Under the pieces are notes generated by a model, which saw only the letters and a program-made list of their open reading frames with translations, searched no databases and had not been told where the DNA came from. A stretch of 64,000 bases of DNA from Paroedura picta. Lineage: Eukaryota; Chordata; Lepidosauria; Squamata; Gekkonidae. Shown here in pieces: positions 36,174-48,784 of this stretch; within the stretch, counting starts at the first letter, position 1, and each line of letters starts with the position of its first letter. The stretch covers positions 30,141,001 to 30,205,000 of the forward strand of contig NC_135379.1 in the NCBI RefSeq assembly GCF_049243985.1, given 5' to 3'. The translations under genes and the position numbers were made by a program.

Positions 36174-36600
36174 CCCTTATGTAAACACCGGTCATTTTGG
36201 TATTGCTGTTTAGGGCTCCCAATGTGTTACAAATGAATAAAGAAACAGTACAATACCCTTATAGTGAACTTAAGCCACAATAAAAATCCCATTAAAGTCC
36301 CAGCCACGCCTATCGGGTAAATCCCCTCGAAATCCAGAAGTTTGTTTCCGCATAAATCCCTCTGCCAGTGAAAAAGACAAAGGGGTGAAATCACGTGGGA
36401 CTCCCTGTTGAACAAGCACGAAGGACACCGTTCCCACGTCTAGCCTGAAGCCTTATGGACACAGGTTATAACAGAGAAAAATACATATTTTCTCCAGCCT
36501 AGGTTTTTGTTATTGCTGGTTGGCTGGTTGTGGGGGTGGAGGGCATGTGCCTTGGCAGTTCCACACTTGGGTGGCGGTCTGATCCGTTGGCCCATTGGCT
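34441..36600. other. EVX1 downstream flank
   Basis: No second gene recognised. The DNA is mixed GC and AT, with a pure (GA)n at 36111-36170. No dispersed element is recognised, so the sequence resembles the transposon-poor DNA around EVX1. Confidence 0.4.
36111..36170. repeat. (GA)n microsatellite
   Basis: Thirty uninterrupted GA units. Confidence 0.98.
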
Positions 36601-38760
36601 TCCGAGGGCGTTTCATTAGCTAAGAAAAAGAGTGGCTTCTAAGTCGGACCTTATTGAAGTCTGCAGTAAAGGCGCTCGTCGATACAGACTGCAGGGAGAC
36701 GCCCCTGTGCCTCGAATTGGTGCGGTCCTGTTTAAATGCACGAGAATTTATATCGAAGTCGATTTCCCTGGGGAGACTTGGATGTTTGGGTGTCGGTTGC
36801 ACAAAAAGCAAGTGCTTGGCGAATCCGGACCGGGGGCGTCACGCTCCCGCTGGACTGGAAGCACATCCCTCCGACTTAAAGCTCTCCAAGACTGCCTTCG
36901 TTGTTTATCTCGCCTAGACTGCAGTCCTGTGCAGAGTTCCTCTAACTTAAATGTGCCGATTGCTGAAGAGCTCTAGCTAGCATTGCGTGGTGACTGGTAT
37001 GCAGCGCAAGTTGAGCAGCACAGAACAGAACAAGGCGTTTGTGGAGGGTGCTTGTCCTCTTCCTTCCAAGGGACGGGATGCCCTGTTAGAAAGAGACTAA
37101 GGGTGCACGCTTAGGGGCACTGAGGCATTTAAGTCCCTAAATGTTCCATTGGCACCAGTGGGGCTCAGTTCTGAATTGCCTCGGATGGGTCTGGGAAGGG
37201 GGGAGGCTGTTAGAGAAGCGCCGAGATCTTCTCCAGGAACAAGTCCCACACCTCCATTTCCGTCTGCCGGGGACACGGATGAATTTCTCTCGCCCCCCTC
37301 CTTCCTATCCGTGTCTAGTCAGTCATGCCCAACCACGTTCCAAAGGGCCTCTCGTCGAGGGAGAGCGGGGCTTGGGGAATGGTTCCAGAGGATATCAGCT
37401 CAGTGGACTCGGTGGACAGGTGCAACCCGGCTTCGGAGGGCCCTGAACAGGTCTGGCCAGGGAGGGGGACGCCAGGCTTCCAAGCCAGATCATTTCTTGG
37501 TCGCAGTTACAAAGCACATGTGCTAGAGCCGTGCCTGGGAAGACCCCCGCCCCTCCCGCCCCTCCCGCCCCAGCCCCACATCCAGAATCACATCCGAAGC
37601 CGCTCATAGAGAAGGGTTTTGAACCGAATGTCACTTTTCTGGGAAATGGATGGAGATGTCTGAGGATGGACCGACATTTCATACACGAAGCCGCGGAGTT
37701 TGACACCGTCGGGAAGGAGGTTCCTCCCCTCCCTTCCCCCGTTCATTCAAGCCACCCCACCCACCAGTCCATCCCGCCCTCTCGGCGGCCCATTGGGAGC
37801 CATTGTCTTTCAAATGGGCTTTCTCCGGCGGTTCCCGCAGCCCGGAGAGGCCAGTGAATTTTCCCCGCGGTTCGGTCATAGGGCAGAGATTGCCTGCGAC
37901 AGGTAAATAGGCTGCGGGGCTGCGGTAATGCCGAGCGTATTTCCAGTTAATAGGGAGGGAAAATGAGGTGTCTGGAGCGATATTGGAAAGTACAAGATCG
38001 ATGATCCGTCTTCGTGTCCAATCAGCAGCCTTTAATTGACTGTATTTTCTAGGTAATTGAGCCACTCTGCCTCCAAATTGAAGCGGGAGATATAACCATA
38101 CATCTCGCTGGGTGGAATTACTCAGGGCTTCATAATGAAATCTTCCTTTGGCTAGGGAGTGGGAGGGTTGTCGTTGCTTTAAAGAAACATAAAAAAAACA
38201 CAACGGAAAACCCACCAACCCGCCCCGTTTGGTAACAGCGGGGGGGGGGGGGAGAAAATGATCCGAGGAGGACGGGCAGGGGCTGAGAAAACCTAGGCGG
38301 GGAGGGCGCCGGGAGCCAAGCCGCTGCGAAATCGATGGCGCGCAGTCAATGCAGGCTGGTCCGCGGCCTCCTTGTGTTATCCCCTCGGAGGAAGCAGGTT
38401 CCGGGATCTGCTGCCTGGTGGCCAAACAGCTCTCCTCCGACGCCCGCGGGCCACCCGCCAGCGAGTCCTGCTCAGGCAGGCCACGGGGAAGGGCATGGGC
38501 CTCGGGCGGCCCTCCCCCAACCCCTCCCCCAACCCCTCCCCCAACCCCTCCCCCAACCCCTCCCGGCCCGGTTGGCAGCCGCCAGCGCCCGGTGTCTCCA
38601 GGCCCCAGCGCAGCGCTGCTTCCCACCCGGCCGATTGGGCTCCCCCAGGCCGGCGGCGGGTTGTTAGCGCGTGATTGATTGCCTTATTAAAGCGTGTTCT
38701 TGTAAGTGTGACCGAACGAATTGCCTTGCATATGTTTGGAATCATGCTCATTTTAGGCTC
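36601..38760. other. CpG-rich block and candidate conserved noncoding element
   Basis: CpG-rich parts (about 36640-36880, 37680-37880, 38230-38680) surround an AT-richer segment at 37880-38180 with several homeodomain-type sites (TTAATTGAC, GGTAATTGAG, GGAATTACTC). No protein domain is recognised. Position 3-4 kb downstream of EVX1 suggests enhancer or island function (inference). Confidence 0.4.
38510..38567. repeat. 12-bp tandem repeat, G4-capable on the minus strand
   Basis: About 4.5 copies of CCCCTCCCCCAA. The minus strand carries repeated G4-5 runs with one- and two-base loops. Confidence 0.93.
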
Positions 38761-41229
38761 CTGAAGGCCGGGCGATGAGCGCTGGAGGGAGGGAGAGCGC
38801 AAAGCGGATCCCGCCGAGCAGGCCTGGAACTCGGACATTGCATAGCTCCCTCACAAGCAAATCCGCTCCTCCTTCTTTCCTTCTGCAGACTGGCCCTCTT
38901 CGGGGTGCCTCCCTCCCCCCTCTCCCCCTCTCCTTTCTCCACCCCATGAAAATGCAAGCCCCTCCGAATTCCCTCCTTTTCACCTGTTGAAGGGTTCCTG
39001 GTTCACACAGGTTTAGGAACAGTTCTCTCCAGAGTCCTTTTGCGCCCCAGAAGGGGCTTAATGCAGATTAATTGTCGCAGTTCAGTGTGTTTATTTCTTT
39101 AGTACATTTGTATCCTACCTTTCCGTCAATGAGCTCATTTCACCAACCCTGTGGGGTAGGCAAGGACAGAGCAAGATTTTGACCCGCATCTCCTGTTTTC
39201 GTCCAACGTGAGCCCTCCCCACACACACTCTGCATTTCACCGGCCTCAGGTCCCTTCCCCCGGACAGTTGTCTTGGAAGCCCCTGGACCAAAATGCAGCT
39301 CCTCCTGATTTCCACTCCACTCCTTCAGGAAGGAAAAGGCATTGCTGGGGGTGAATGGACATGGAGCATTCTGGAATAATGAAGACGGGCTTCTTCGTGT
39401 CCAAGAAGGCCCTACATTTATGGCAGATACCCTTCAATCCCTTCCTATAGATATGTTCATAACTTTAAGGCTTCCAGGCCAAATGGCCTCCTTTCGCCCC
39501 TCCTTCCGTTCTTTCCCGCCCCGCCCCTCTGTGGAACACTCCCTGGCCTCTGCTGGACCTCGAGCGGCTTTCCCGACGGCACCTGCGGGTGAGCTCTCCG
39601 TCGGGAGAGTCCGGCCAGGGAAGCATCCAAAGGGGTGTGTGTGTTACCTGTCCCCATTTTTTTCCTGCCCCCGCTGGTGACATTATTTAAGCCACGGAGT
39701 CAAGCCCCAGAGAACATCCGCCACCATATGTCAAGCCAAACAACTCGGATCCCGTGAGTGACAACGGTGTCATCGCGGGGGCGACCACGACGTCAAGCTC
39801 AGTTGACCTCTGTGGGGCAGGATGGCTCAATCTTCTCTCTCCACTGCAGGAGACAAGAAGGGGCTAAGGCCAATTTGCTCTGCGCCACCTCCTTCTTCTA
39901 GCTTTGATCCTTCCCACCCCCACCCCCATCCCAGCTTGTACTCCGACATCTGAGCATCCCTTTCACATCCAAGGACATGCATCCGTGTTTTCAAAATCTG
40001 TCATGTCCCCGAAAAGTGCAAAGAAGCAGCGGGAGTGTGGGCAGCCCAGTTTTCTGCACAGTTACCAAGTGGATTTGACTCTGGCATTATTTGGGTCGGG
40101 TCATTTGGGTAATGACATTGGCAAGGTTGAGCTTAAGAGCTTCCTGTTGAATTCTCTTTTCTCAACAATATGCTGCACAATATGATGGGCTTCGAGGCCA
40201 GGTTCTCAAGAGATCAACTGCAGGAAGGATGCGCATTCCAGGTCAGGCTCGGTAGGGAGACCCTGAGCTTCTTCATCAGGTGCTCAAGGAGGACCTGTCC
40301 AAACCACCAAGGTTGCTTGCATGAAAATGGGACCATAAGCTAAATGCTCCCTCCCCCCCCACTCAGTTCCCCCAGAAATAAATTGGATGTGAGCAAGCCG
40401 GCTGGCAAGACAGGCTTAAGTCCATGTATGTTCAAATAGATAATGGGCCTGGCTGCCAAATTTAGCTACACACCTATCAGGGCAATGCTTTTGTATTATC
40501 CCCAGAAAAGGAGGTGTGGGGCCACCTGTTTACCGTTCACACTGCACTTTAGAACATTTGAGCCTTTAAGTCCAACAGAGTTTTCTATAAGGTCTAAGCT
40601 TCCATGTGCACACCATCTTCCTCCTTCAGGGGCCCCTGCTCTATTGTGCTGCTCCCCATCTGAAGTTATGGGCTGGTACAGGAGCCTGTGTTCCTTGGGA
40701 TGGATGCAGTCTTAGGTTCTTGAACAAAAAAATCTCCTGCTACTTCTGCTTAAGCACCTCCCATTTGAAAATAACTGGGCGCCATCTGCCCCACTTTCTC
40801 TTTCTCTCTCTATGTTGCCATTTAGTTGCCACCTCCACCGACTACACTCCTTAGCACTAAGGCAGTTTCTTGATGTCAGAGATGCCCCTCCAGCATCTCC
40901 AATGGGCCCCTGCACCATCCGCTCCCCTGTCCCTGTTTGCTTGCTTGTTTGTTAAGGGAGAATCATCTCCAGCCAGGCTGGGCCTTTTTAACCCTTCCGA
41001 GTAACCACCAAAGCTTTGCTGGCTTGGAGATTTCCCCTTCTGCTCTTGCCAGATGCTGTCTCAGTATAGCACACCAACCTCCCCCATCCCAACAAAAACT
41101 ACACACTTTGTTACAAAGGAAGTCTGTAGTAACCTGACAGCTTTCTAGAGCCACAAAGCACAACTCTGCCCCCCCCCCGCACACACCCAAGCAGAGGCAG
41201 GGTGGGAGAGCTGTTGTGCTCCTCGATTG
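38761..41229. other. Noncoding, no gene recognised
   Basis: Moderate GC. A short decayed SINE-like fragment is possible at about 39095-39200 ('gtatcctacctttccgtcaa...caaccctgtggggtagg'). Nothing else is recognised. Confidence 0.35.
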
Positions 41230-41660
41230 CCACTTAAAATGTAACATGAAAGCAGTAAGCAATTATTTAAAACAAGGCTGTTTAGAAAAATATTTGTATT
41301 TATTGCAGCTGCTCGACTGGCCTCGTTAAAGCCGGAGAGCATTTAAATTGTGTTACAATCTCATTTAAATCCAGTTTCGTTCCAGCAGGATGAGGAGGCT
41401 GAATAGACCAATCACTCCATAATGATGATGAATGAGAAATTAATTCAGATACAAGCAAGACAATTTAGGCCTTCATCTGTTTAAATAGCCTTTCAAGATT
41501 ATTCGCAATTGCAGGTCACAGATTTAATCAATTGTCCAATCTTGTGAAAGTCATATCCCTTTGCATCTTCATCGGGATTATTTATAGAGAAATGGAAGGC
41601 TAGTAAAAAACAAAATTAAAAAGGTAGGCACCGTTAACGGGAACAATTACCAAATGGGAA
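41230..41660. promoter_or_regulatory. Candidate conserved noncoding element
   Basis: Repeat-free AT-rich block with TAAT-core sites (TTAATTCAG, TTTAATCAATTG), TTTATAG and a GCAATTGCAG-type palindromic context. Such blocks beside HOX/EVX genes are often deeply conserved enhancers. No direct evidence of conservation is available from this sequence alone. Confidence 0.3.
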
Positions 41661-42298
41661 AGCGCTTGCAGAAGGAAACAGAAGGCCTTGGTGGGCAGTA
41701 AACGACCAAACACTTTGAGAGCACCACTTCTGAAGGCCCAGCGGAGACGACCCAGCTTCTAGAAGTCCCCTTGCACAGACCTAGCAGGGTTTAAACTATC
41801 CTCTGTTCACTTGGAAGTATATTTCCACATTGCTCCAATGGCTCCCTGTTCTTCAGTTGCAAATGTACTTGGGATCCAAACGAATTTACTCCAGAGCAAA
41901 TGTGCATGCCGAACATCAAAGACAAGTGCTCACCATCCAGGCTCACCTGTAGGATGAGCGGGGACTAAAGGAAACGTAGCTCTGACCTCCCGAACCCTAT
42001 TCCATGGGGCATGCAGGGAAAGATGAGGTGGGATTAAAATTCTGGTCCCCTTGCTCCCCCTGGGGTCCCATTGAGTAGGGCAAGTCCTATATTTTCTGTG
42101 AACTTATGTTTGGGGAGGTAGGCAATGCGAGTCCTTGGGTGCCCATAATGGCTCTTGAGCCCTGAGTTCAGAACTATGCCTAGTTACTGGGAACTTAAAC
42201 CCATTACGTGTATCTAAAGATCCTATACATACTTCTTGGAGAATAAGTCCTGGAGTGTCGCTTAGAGCAGTACGCAGCAATAGGACAGGGCAGCCATT
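41661..42298. other. Noncoding, nothing recognised
   Basis: No gene or named repeat seen. Confidence 0.35.
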
Positions 42299-42582
42299 TT
42301 AGAAGAAGAGCTGGTTTTCATATGCCGCTTTACTCTACCAGAAGGAGTCTAAAAGCGGCTTACAATCACCTTCCCTTTCCTCTCCCTACAACAGACACCC
42401 TGTGAGGGAGGTGAGGCTGAGAAAGCCCTGATATCACTGCCCGGTCAGAACATCTTTATCAGTGCTGTGGAGAACCAAAGGTCACCCAGCTGGCTGCATG
42501 TGGAGGAGGAGCAGGGAATAAATCCCAGCTCACCAGATTAGAAATCAGAGTTCCTAAACACTACACCAAGCTGGCTAAACTG
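42299..42582 (-). mobile_element. Sauria-type tRNA SINE
   Basis: The reverse complement gives the usual order: 'cagcttggtgtagtgtttagg', 'ctaatctggtgagctggg', 'cacatgcagccagctgggtgacc', 'cctcacagggtgtctgttgtag', 'gattgtaagccgctttt' and an AAGAAGAGC-type end. It appears full length. Confidence 0.92.
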
Positions 42583-43983
42583 GAGATCTAGTGCAGAAGA
42601 AAATCTCAGGTGCATCTAGGGAACTTATCCTAGATACGACAAATTGGGACAAAAGGACTATGATCCTGTTTCTTTAAAATCAGTATGCCAGCCTAAGCAT
42701 ACATCCAGGGAATATATATATATCCCATAGGTATTACTTCTGAGTATGCCACTTAGATTTGCTCTGTTGAGTCTCCCTGAATAAATACTGTCAGTACCAT
42801 ACCAGGGCTGCAATGCCATACTTACTTGGGAGTACCTCCCGTTAAATGTATCAGAATTGACTTGCAAATACCCATCCACAGGCTTCCACTATAAGCTCTT
42901 CATTTGGCAGTGAAGTCTACTGAAATCCGCTAATTTTCTTTACAGGAATTTGGGATCGGGACAGTAGCTGATGCAGATCAGGATCCCAGTAGCTACCTAT
43001 GATGCTGAAATAGATCTCCTGTTTTGGCTCCCTTTAGGAATCTGAGCAGTCAACACAAAAGGGTGGTTAGAAGATATGGGGTAAGCAGTTGGCCCTGAGC
43101 ACTGCAGACATGTTTTGGGATTTCCAGAAGAGGTAGTGGGGGCCACCACAAAATGGATGTAATGGGGGGGGGGAGCATGGCCAGTCACAAAATGCCTAGA
43201 AGTTCCACATCAAGAGTCTTCCTCCAACAGAGAAAGTTGTTCTGGGCTCTTTTGAAGCCCCTTCAGCTCCCCTGAGGTGACGGAAACTCAGGACAGGTTC
43301 CTTCCTTGTGGGAAGAAGGAAGTGGGTAAACTAAGCAGTGCTGGAAATGTTCACTTTACTTCTTGTAGGCTTGGTATGAGTTCTTATGAAGGCCAGAGAT
43401 ACTTTCCTTGGGTCTGAATTGAGAGATGTAAGATGTTTTCAGCACCTTGAAGAATACCTGAGGCTTAAGGAGAAGGCGTATTTATGCATGTACTTTATTT
43501 AGAGAAACTTTCCGACTGAGACTCAAACTGGAATACAAAATCTAACAATGCAGGAGGTGTTCTTTCCTGTACTGATCAACCAACCAGAAGCTTGAGCATC
43601 ACCTTAATCATTGACTCCCCAGTATTCCAATACTGTTCAAAAAAAAGTCACTAACTGATGTCCTTGGATGTGGATCCTGCCTGGCTGACCTCACAGAGGC
43701 CTGGTTTATGGTGGCCACCTTGCCAAGGTAAGCCAAACTTGTTCTTATAAGCTAGAGCTCTTCAGTTTTCACAGGTCATCTAGTGGTGAACAAGTCTTCC
43801 CAAGACCTTCTGCTCTCAACCAGGAAGATGCTCCTGCTATTTCAAGCTATCCCTTCCCTTCATCACCCAACCACTCATGATTTTTCCCCACAGAATACTT
43901 GGTTGAAGGAGACCATTTCTGGGAAATCACTTCCCAAAGCTGCAAGGTACCCGAGCATGTTTTTTGCGTGTATACCCACTCTC
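42583..43983. other. Noncoding, nothing recognised
   Basis: Moderately AT-rich, with no gene or named repeat seen. Confidence 0.35.
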
Positions 43984-44104
43984 TTGGAGAAGGCACTGGC
44001 AAACCACCCCGTATTGAGTCTGCCATGAAAACGCTGGAGGGCATCACCCCAAGGGTCAGACATGACTCAGTGCTTGCACAGGGGATACCTTTACCTTTAC
44101 CTTA
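43984..44104 (+). mobile_element. 3' half of tRNA-derived SINE with (ACCTTT)n tail
   Basis: It matches the second half of the copy at 22089-22371 (GGCACTGGCAAACCACCCCG to ATACCTTTACCTTTACC). The tRNA part is missing. Confidence 0.9.
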
Positions 44105-44171
44105 CCCGCTCTCTGCTGTCATGAGCCTGCTCAAGTCCTGCAGCTCTCTTTCAGATAATCACCACCACCAC

Positions 44172-44242
44172 CACCCTGCATTGTGCAATGGGTTGGACTA
44201 GATGACCCTGGAGGCCTTTCCCAACCCTATGATTCTATGATC
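44172..44242 (+). mobile_element. CR1 LINE 3' terminal fragment
   Basis: 'gcaatgggttggactagatgaccctggaggcctttcccaaccctatgattctatga' is the CR1 end, here only about 70 bp. Confidence 0.8.
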
Positions 44243-45170
44243 TATCAAGCCTACCCATTTCCATGATGGGGATATTGGGAATTTGCAGGAGAGGAGAGGA
44301 GGGAGCGAACGGCTGGGCCTGGGAACTATTTGCAGAACATCCGGTGGAAATTTGGGGAAGGCTCAGCCCTGGAATGGAGGGCCTTGGGGCAGCTTGCGAG
44401 CAGCACATGCTGCTGACAGGACAGCTTGCTGGCCCAGGAACGGCCCCATGCCCTTTCCTCTTCCTAAAAGGCCGACGTAGGGAATGGAAAAGTGCTCAAA
44501 CGCAGGCCGTTCTTTGTGGGGTCAGGAGGGTTAGAGCAGCTCATCCGGAACAAGTGACCCTCTGAGAGGCCGGCAATTAAATCGGAGCGTCTTGACTTCG
44601 GAGGGAAAGGAGTGTGACCAAAATATGGCCTGATTGCGGCAGACAGCTTCCCGGGCCAGGTCCCGGTTTTTTTTTGGGGGGGGGGAGGGGGGATGCATGG
44701 TCTTTCTTCCAGCGGGACTCAAAGGGCAGGGGGGAGGGGGCTTGTGACTTTTCCTTGGGCCGACCCCTCTCCTCCCCGCTTGGGGTTCGAATCCGTCCGT
44801 CTGTCCGGCATCTGGGGTCCCCGCCGCTCGGTTGGTCTGCCTGTTTCTCGCCGACGGGCTGGACCCGGCCTTGGGCCCCGGGAGTCCTGCGTGCGAAGGG
44901 GACGGGCGTGTGGGCGGCTCAGCGTCTGCAGACAAGCAGCTCCCTGAAAGGGATTCCCGAAGCTCGGCGGACGCCCGTCTCCGCGGCGACTTGGAGGTGT
45001 CGCTGTCCAATTAGCGCCTCTAATGGACCTCCTCGGGGACCCATAAGCCGACCCGGGAGGAACCGGGCCCGTCAGCCGCGGCCGGCCGAGTCACTGCGCT
45101 CCCCCCTCGACGACGGTGCTCTCGTGTCGCCTCCATGAGAACAGGCACCTTAAGGACAAGCGAAGTCCCT
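44243..45170. other. CpG-rich block, no gene recognised
   Basis: High CpG density from about 44,560 to 45,160, about 11 kb beyond EVX1. Open frames have no recognisable domain. It may be an orphan CpG island (inference). Confidence 0.45.
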
Positions 45171-45329
45171 CCGTAAGACATGCTGGGGTGGCAAACGGGC
45201 TACTCAGGCATTTGGCACGTCCAGGGACTGGGCTGGGCTGCCTGGAGTGAGACACAACACGGGTTGCTCTTTCCGACTCTGAAGGCAGCCGGGCATTCTT
45301 GAGAGAAGCATGCCCATAAAATCCAAGTG

Positions 45330-45690
45330 TTTTTAAAATTATTGTTATTTATTAGATAATTTGTATAACCGCCGCTCTCGGAGAACCGGCTCACGGAGGT
45401 TTACAATATTTCATACACAGATCAATACATTAAAACATTAAAACTCCCAATTAAAACCCTCCCCACAATAACCAGGCGGGTCTTTCAGTTGCAGTGGTCA
45501 TGCAAGGGTTAAATCCCGTCCTCTGCATCTCTGTCTCTGTAGGCCTCTCACCACATACATTTTCATCCCACCCTTCTTTCAAGGAGCTCTGGGAAATGTG
45601 CAAGGTTTTCCCCTTCTCCATTTATCCCTGTGGAGTAGATTAGGCTGAAAGGGAGCAGCTACCTCAAGACCACCAGAAGTGTGGTCCAAT
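45330..45690. mobile_element. Decayed SINE/LINE-tail-like fragment(s)
   Basis: Text such as 'ttattagataatttgtataaccgcc...ggctcacggaggtttaca' and 'tttcatcccacccttctttcaaggagctctggg' resembles the common reptilian repeat seen at 18462 and 49590. Limits and family are uncertain. Confidence 0.4.
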
Positions 45691-46541
45691 ACAGTCCAAG
45701 GTGATGGAAGTCAGTGGACTTAGAATGGAGGAACTTTGCATAGGATTACAGACCAAGTCCAAATAGTGCATAAAATGCATAAGTGTGTAAGATGTGCTAC
45801 CCAATCCAGAACAGAATCCTCTGGTGGGTTTGGGCACGACTCAGCTCTGCAGAAGCTTTCAATCCATGACCTGTCATAAACAAAACTGTAATCTTAAACC
45901 ATTCATGTTTTACTGAAGTGCCTTTAGAATCAGACGTCTATAGTAGCACTTTTAAGATCTGCCATTGGCTTCAGGATGAATTCAATATTCTTTGAAGGTA
46001 ACTGTAGTCCAGAAAATGGTTGTTAAATCAACACTTCGGTTTTTATAGTTCACTTTTGCAAATCTACATTTCCACTATTTGTTATGTACTCTTTGCTGTG
46101 TGTTTTAAAGTGTCTTCATCACACACATCACACAGAACACAAAGGAGATTTAAACACAAACACATATACATCCTTAGTTTCCATGTAGTCAATTCCCATA
46201 AACCTAAAATGCACACTCTGCCTTCTGTTGTGCTTTACCTTAACTATATCGATAAGGAAGTGGTATTCAAATTGGTACCTTTATACAGCAATTAGTAGGT
46301 CATTATTAGTAGATCCTAAGATTGCAGTCCTCACTTTGGGCCATCAGGGTAAATTCATTAACTTCAAAAGGTTTTTGAATCAGTCTCAACACATCTTAAA
46401 CCTTTAATATATAATGACATATTATAATTCCTATTAGTAGTGTATTTCTAAAGACACTACTTTTTTATCTTTTAATTTACTTTTAACAGTCATCATGAGG
46501 AAGAGTTCTATGTACCTTGAAGCTAATGTGTATTATGACTT
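45691..46541. other. Noncoding, AT-rich
   Basis: No gene or named repeat seen. Confidence 0.35.
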
Positions 46542-46924
46542 GAGTCCAATAGCGCCTTTAAGACCAACAAAGATTTATTCAAGGTGTGAGTTTTGAATGG
46601 AACAAGGATAATTAAAGTACAGATATAAGAAAAAAGTAAATTAGTAGCAAATTAGTAATATGTGTTTCATAACATCCAAATTATGCAGAATGATAATCCT
46701 TTGCTTAAAAAAAGCTAATCAGTTCTTTGGGTTCAGTTGTAGTTCACAAAAACATAGGCAAAATAAATATGTCAAGATTCTTTCTCTAATTTGCTACTAA
46801 TTTACTTTTTACTTATATCTCTATTCTTATGATTCTTGTTCCCTTGTCTGAGGAAGAGTGCATGCACTTGAAAGCTCATGCCTTGGACAAATCTTTGTTG
46901 GTCTTAAAGGTACTGCTGGACTCA
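46542..46924. repeat. Foldback pair of the unnamed retroposon
   Basis: The left arm 46542-46655 and right arm 46786-46924 are imperfect inverted copies with a 130-bp spacer. The outer ends are GAGTCCAATAGCGCC and GGTACTGCTGGACTC; the inner ends share AAGTAAATTAGTAGCAAATT in opposite orientation. Confidence 0.85.
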
Positions 46925-48784
46925 AATTTTGTTGTGCTACTTCAGACCAACATGGTTACTCAGTTGAATCTGTATATTATGACTGGTACTGCTGACTGTT
47001 ATTAGTAAATTAACTTTGTGAATTAATTTAAATGGAATGCATCCTCCAAGTGCTGTGTGTTGAATGAGGTTACTGACTATAAGGAATGCACTGGGGGAAA
47101 GCTAACTTTAGTAATATGTCACATTTCAGAGACTCGAGTAGTGAAGAAAATAAGGGAAAGCAAATTCAGATTTGAGGTCTAGTAAAAAGATTATGAGAAT
47201 CTTGAAATAAACTTTTGCTCCAAAGCCTCAGTTGCAACATTCCCAATCAGAAATCTCTTCCTCCCGCTTCAAGTTGTTTTGTTACCCTTCAACACCAATT
47301 TAAGCAGGTAAGTGGCCATTTTCTGAAAAGAAAAACCACACACTGTAATTTAAAATCTCCCTCACTGGTTAATATATCTGTCTTTATTCCGTAATGGCTG
47401 TATATTAAATGGTGCCACATACTTATCCACGATCAATTGCCATAGATATAGTTTTTGTGTTGCCTCAAACTATGCTTTTCAATGGACCCCATTCACATAT
47501 GCTGCTGAGATGCCAAATTGTGAGAAACTACGTTTATATCTGACGGGTCCTGGAGAGTGAAGGTGGATGTTTTACACAGACAACTGGAGCACTTGATGAA
47601 TTAACCCATGTTCACGATGACTGAGAGTCTGAGTATTCTTAACTTGAAGATTCAGTTCTTGAAAATTGACAAACAGAGATTTAGGATCAGCCCAGAATGG
47701 TCTCTTCTGCCCCTCTTTTTCCAATGAAACCAGCATTAATTGTAAACTTCCACTATGAATCTCTTGATGTGTTCTCTCATTAAGACAATTTGCCAAACAA
47801 TTAATGATTGGTCTGTGTTAATTTGTCAAGAGCATTGGCTGTCTTCATCAAATAATCTGCAAATATCATTTGTGTAGATATACTGTACTATTAGTTTTAA
47901 TTAGCTGTTTCATTGATTGCTGGGTTAAAAGCCAGACCATTAATTGACTGGTACTTCAGCCCAAAATCCATTTGCAGGAGAGTCTCCTCGAATTCAGCAA
48001 AGCTTCCTTCAGGGTAAGGCACACAAGCTGCAAAGCCTCTTTTATACTACTATGCCTTGAAGTCTCAGCAAATGACATCTCTAATTCTGAGCAAGTGAGA
48101 TACAGAATTATTTTTCTATATGCTTGCTGTTTAGTTTTAGCTGTGTGAAAGCATGTGAGAGAAAACTCTAGAAAGTCCAGGAAGAAAAATTATGGTTCTT
48201 TTCTGTCCCTTTGAGGTTTAAAATAGGAAAACAATTGTGTTGTGATTTTTTTTTGAAAATCCCTCTTGTGAAATAGTTTCTTTCAGAATGATGAATGAAA
48301 TACTTCTCCGAGCTGTGCTTTGCAATAATAATTATATCCAATTAACACTGGTGTAATTTTTTTTAGATACAAGGTTCAAAGGTAATGATAACAAAGGTAA
48401 TGATAACTGTTAGTTTCTGTGTTTGTGCAATTAAACAAACATTTGTCTTGCTGGAAAGAGACTTTCAAATACATGCAAAACACAAAATGTCTTCAGAGAT
48501 TTGGTTTAGGTTTGTACAACATAACCTGAATTTCTGCTTCTTCTTATTAGCTGTTTGAAAACACTTATAGGCGAGGGAGTAAACTAATATTGTGTAGCCT
48601 TCTTAGTACTTTCTGTTTTCTGCAATCTGTGAAGCTCCGAAAAGAAAAAAAATGAAATGAAAGAATGGTAAGTTATGGATTCTTCTGTCACTTATTTTGA
48701 CTAGATAAATAAACATGAATGTTTAAAGAAGTTCAAGGATATGGATGTAATCACTATACAGGGACTACAATGCTATAATCCCAC
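46925..48784. other. Noncoding, AT-rich; candidate conserved block
   Basis: The repeat tail 'gtgctacttcagaccaacatgg' ends near 46975. Beyond it, 47,780-48,560 is repeat-free AT-rich DNA with many TAAT cores, such as ATTAGTTTTAATTAGC, and could be a regulatory element (inference). No gene seen. Confidence 0.35.
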
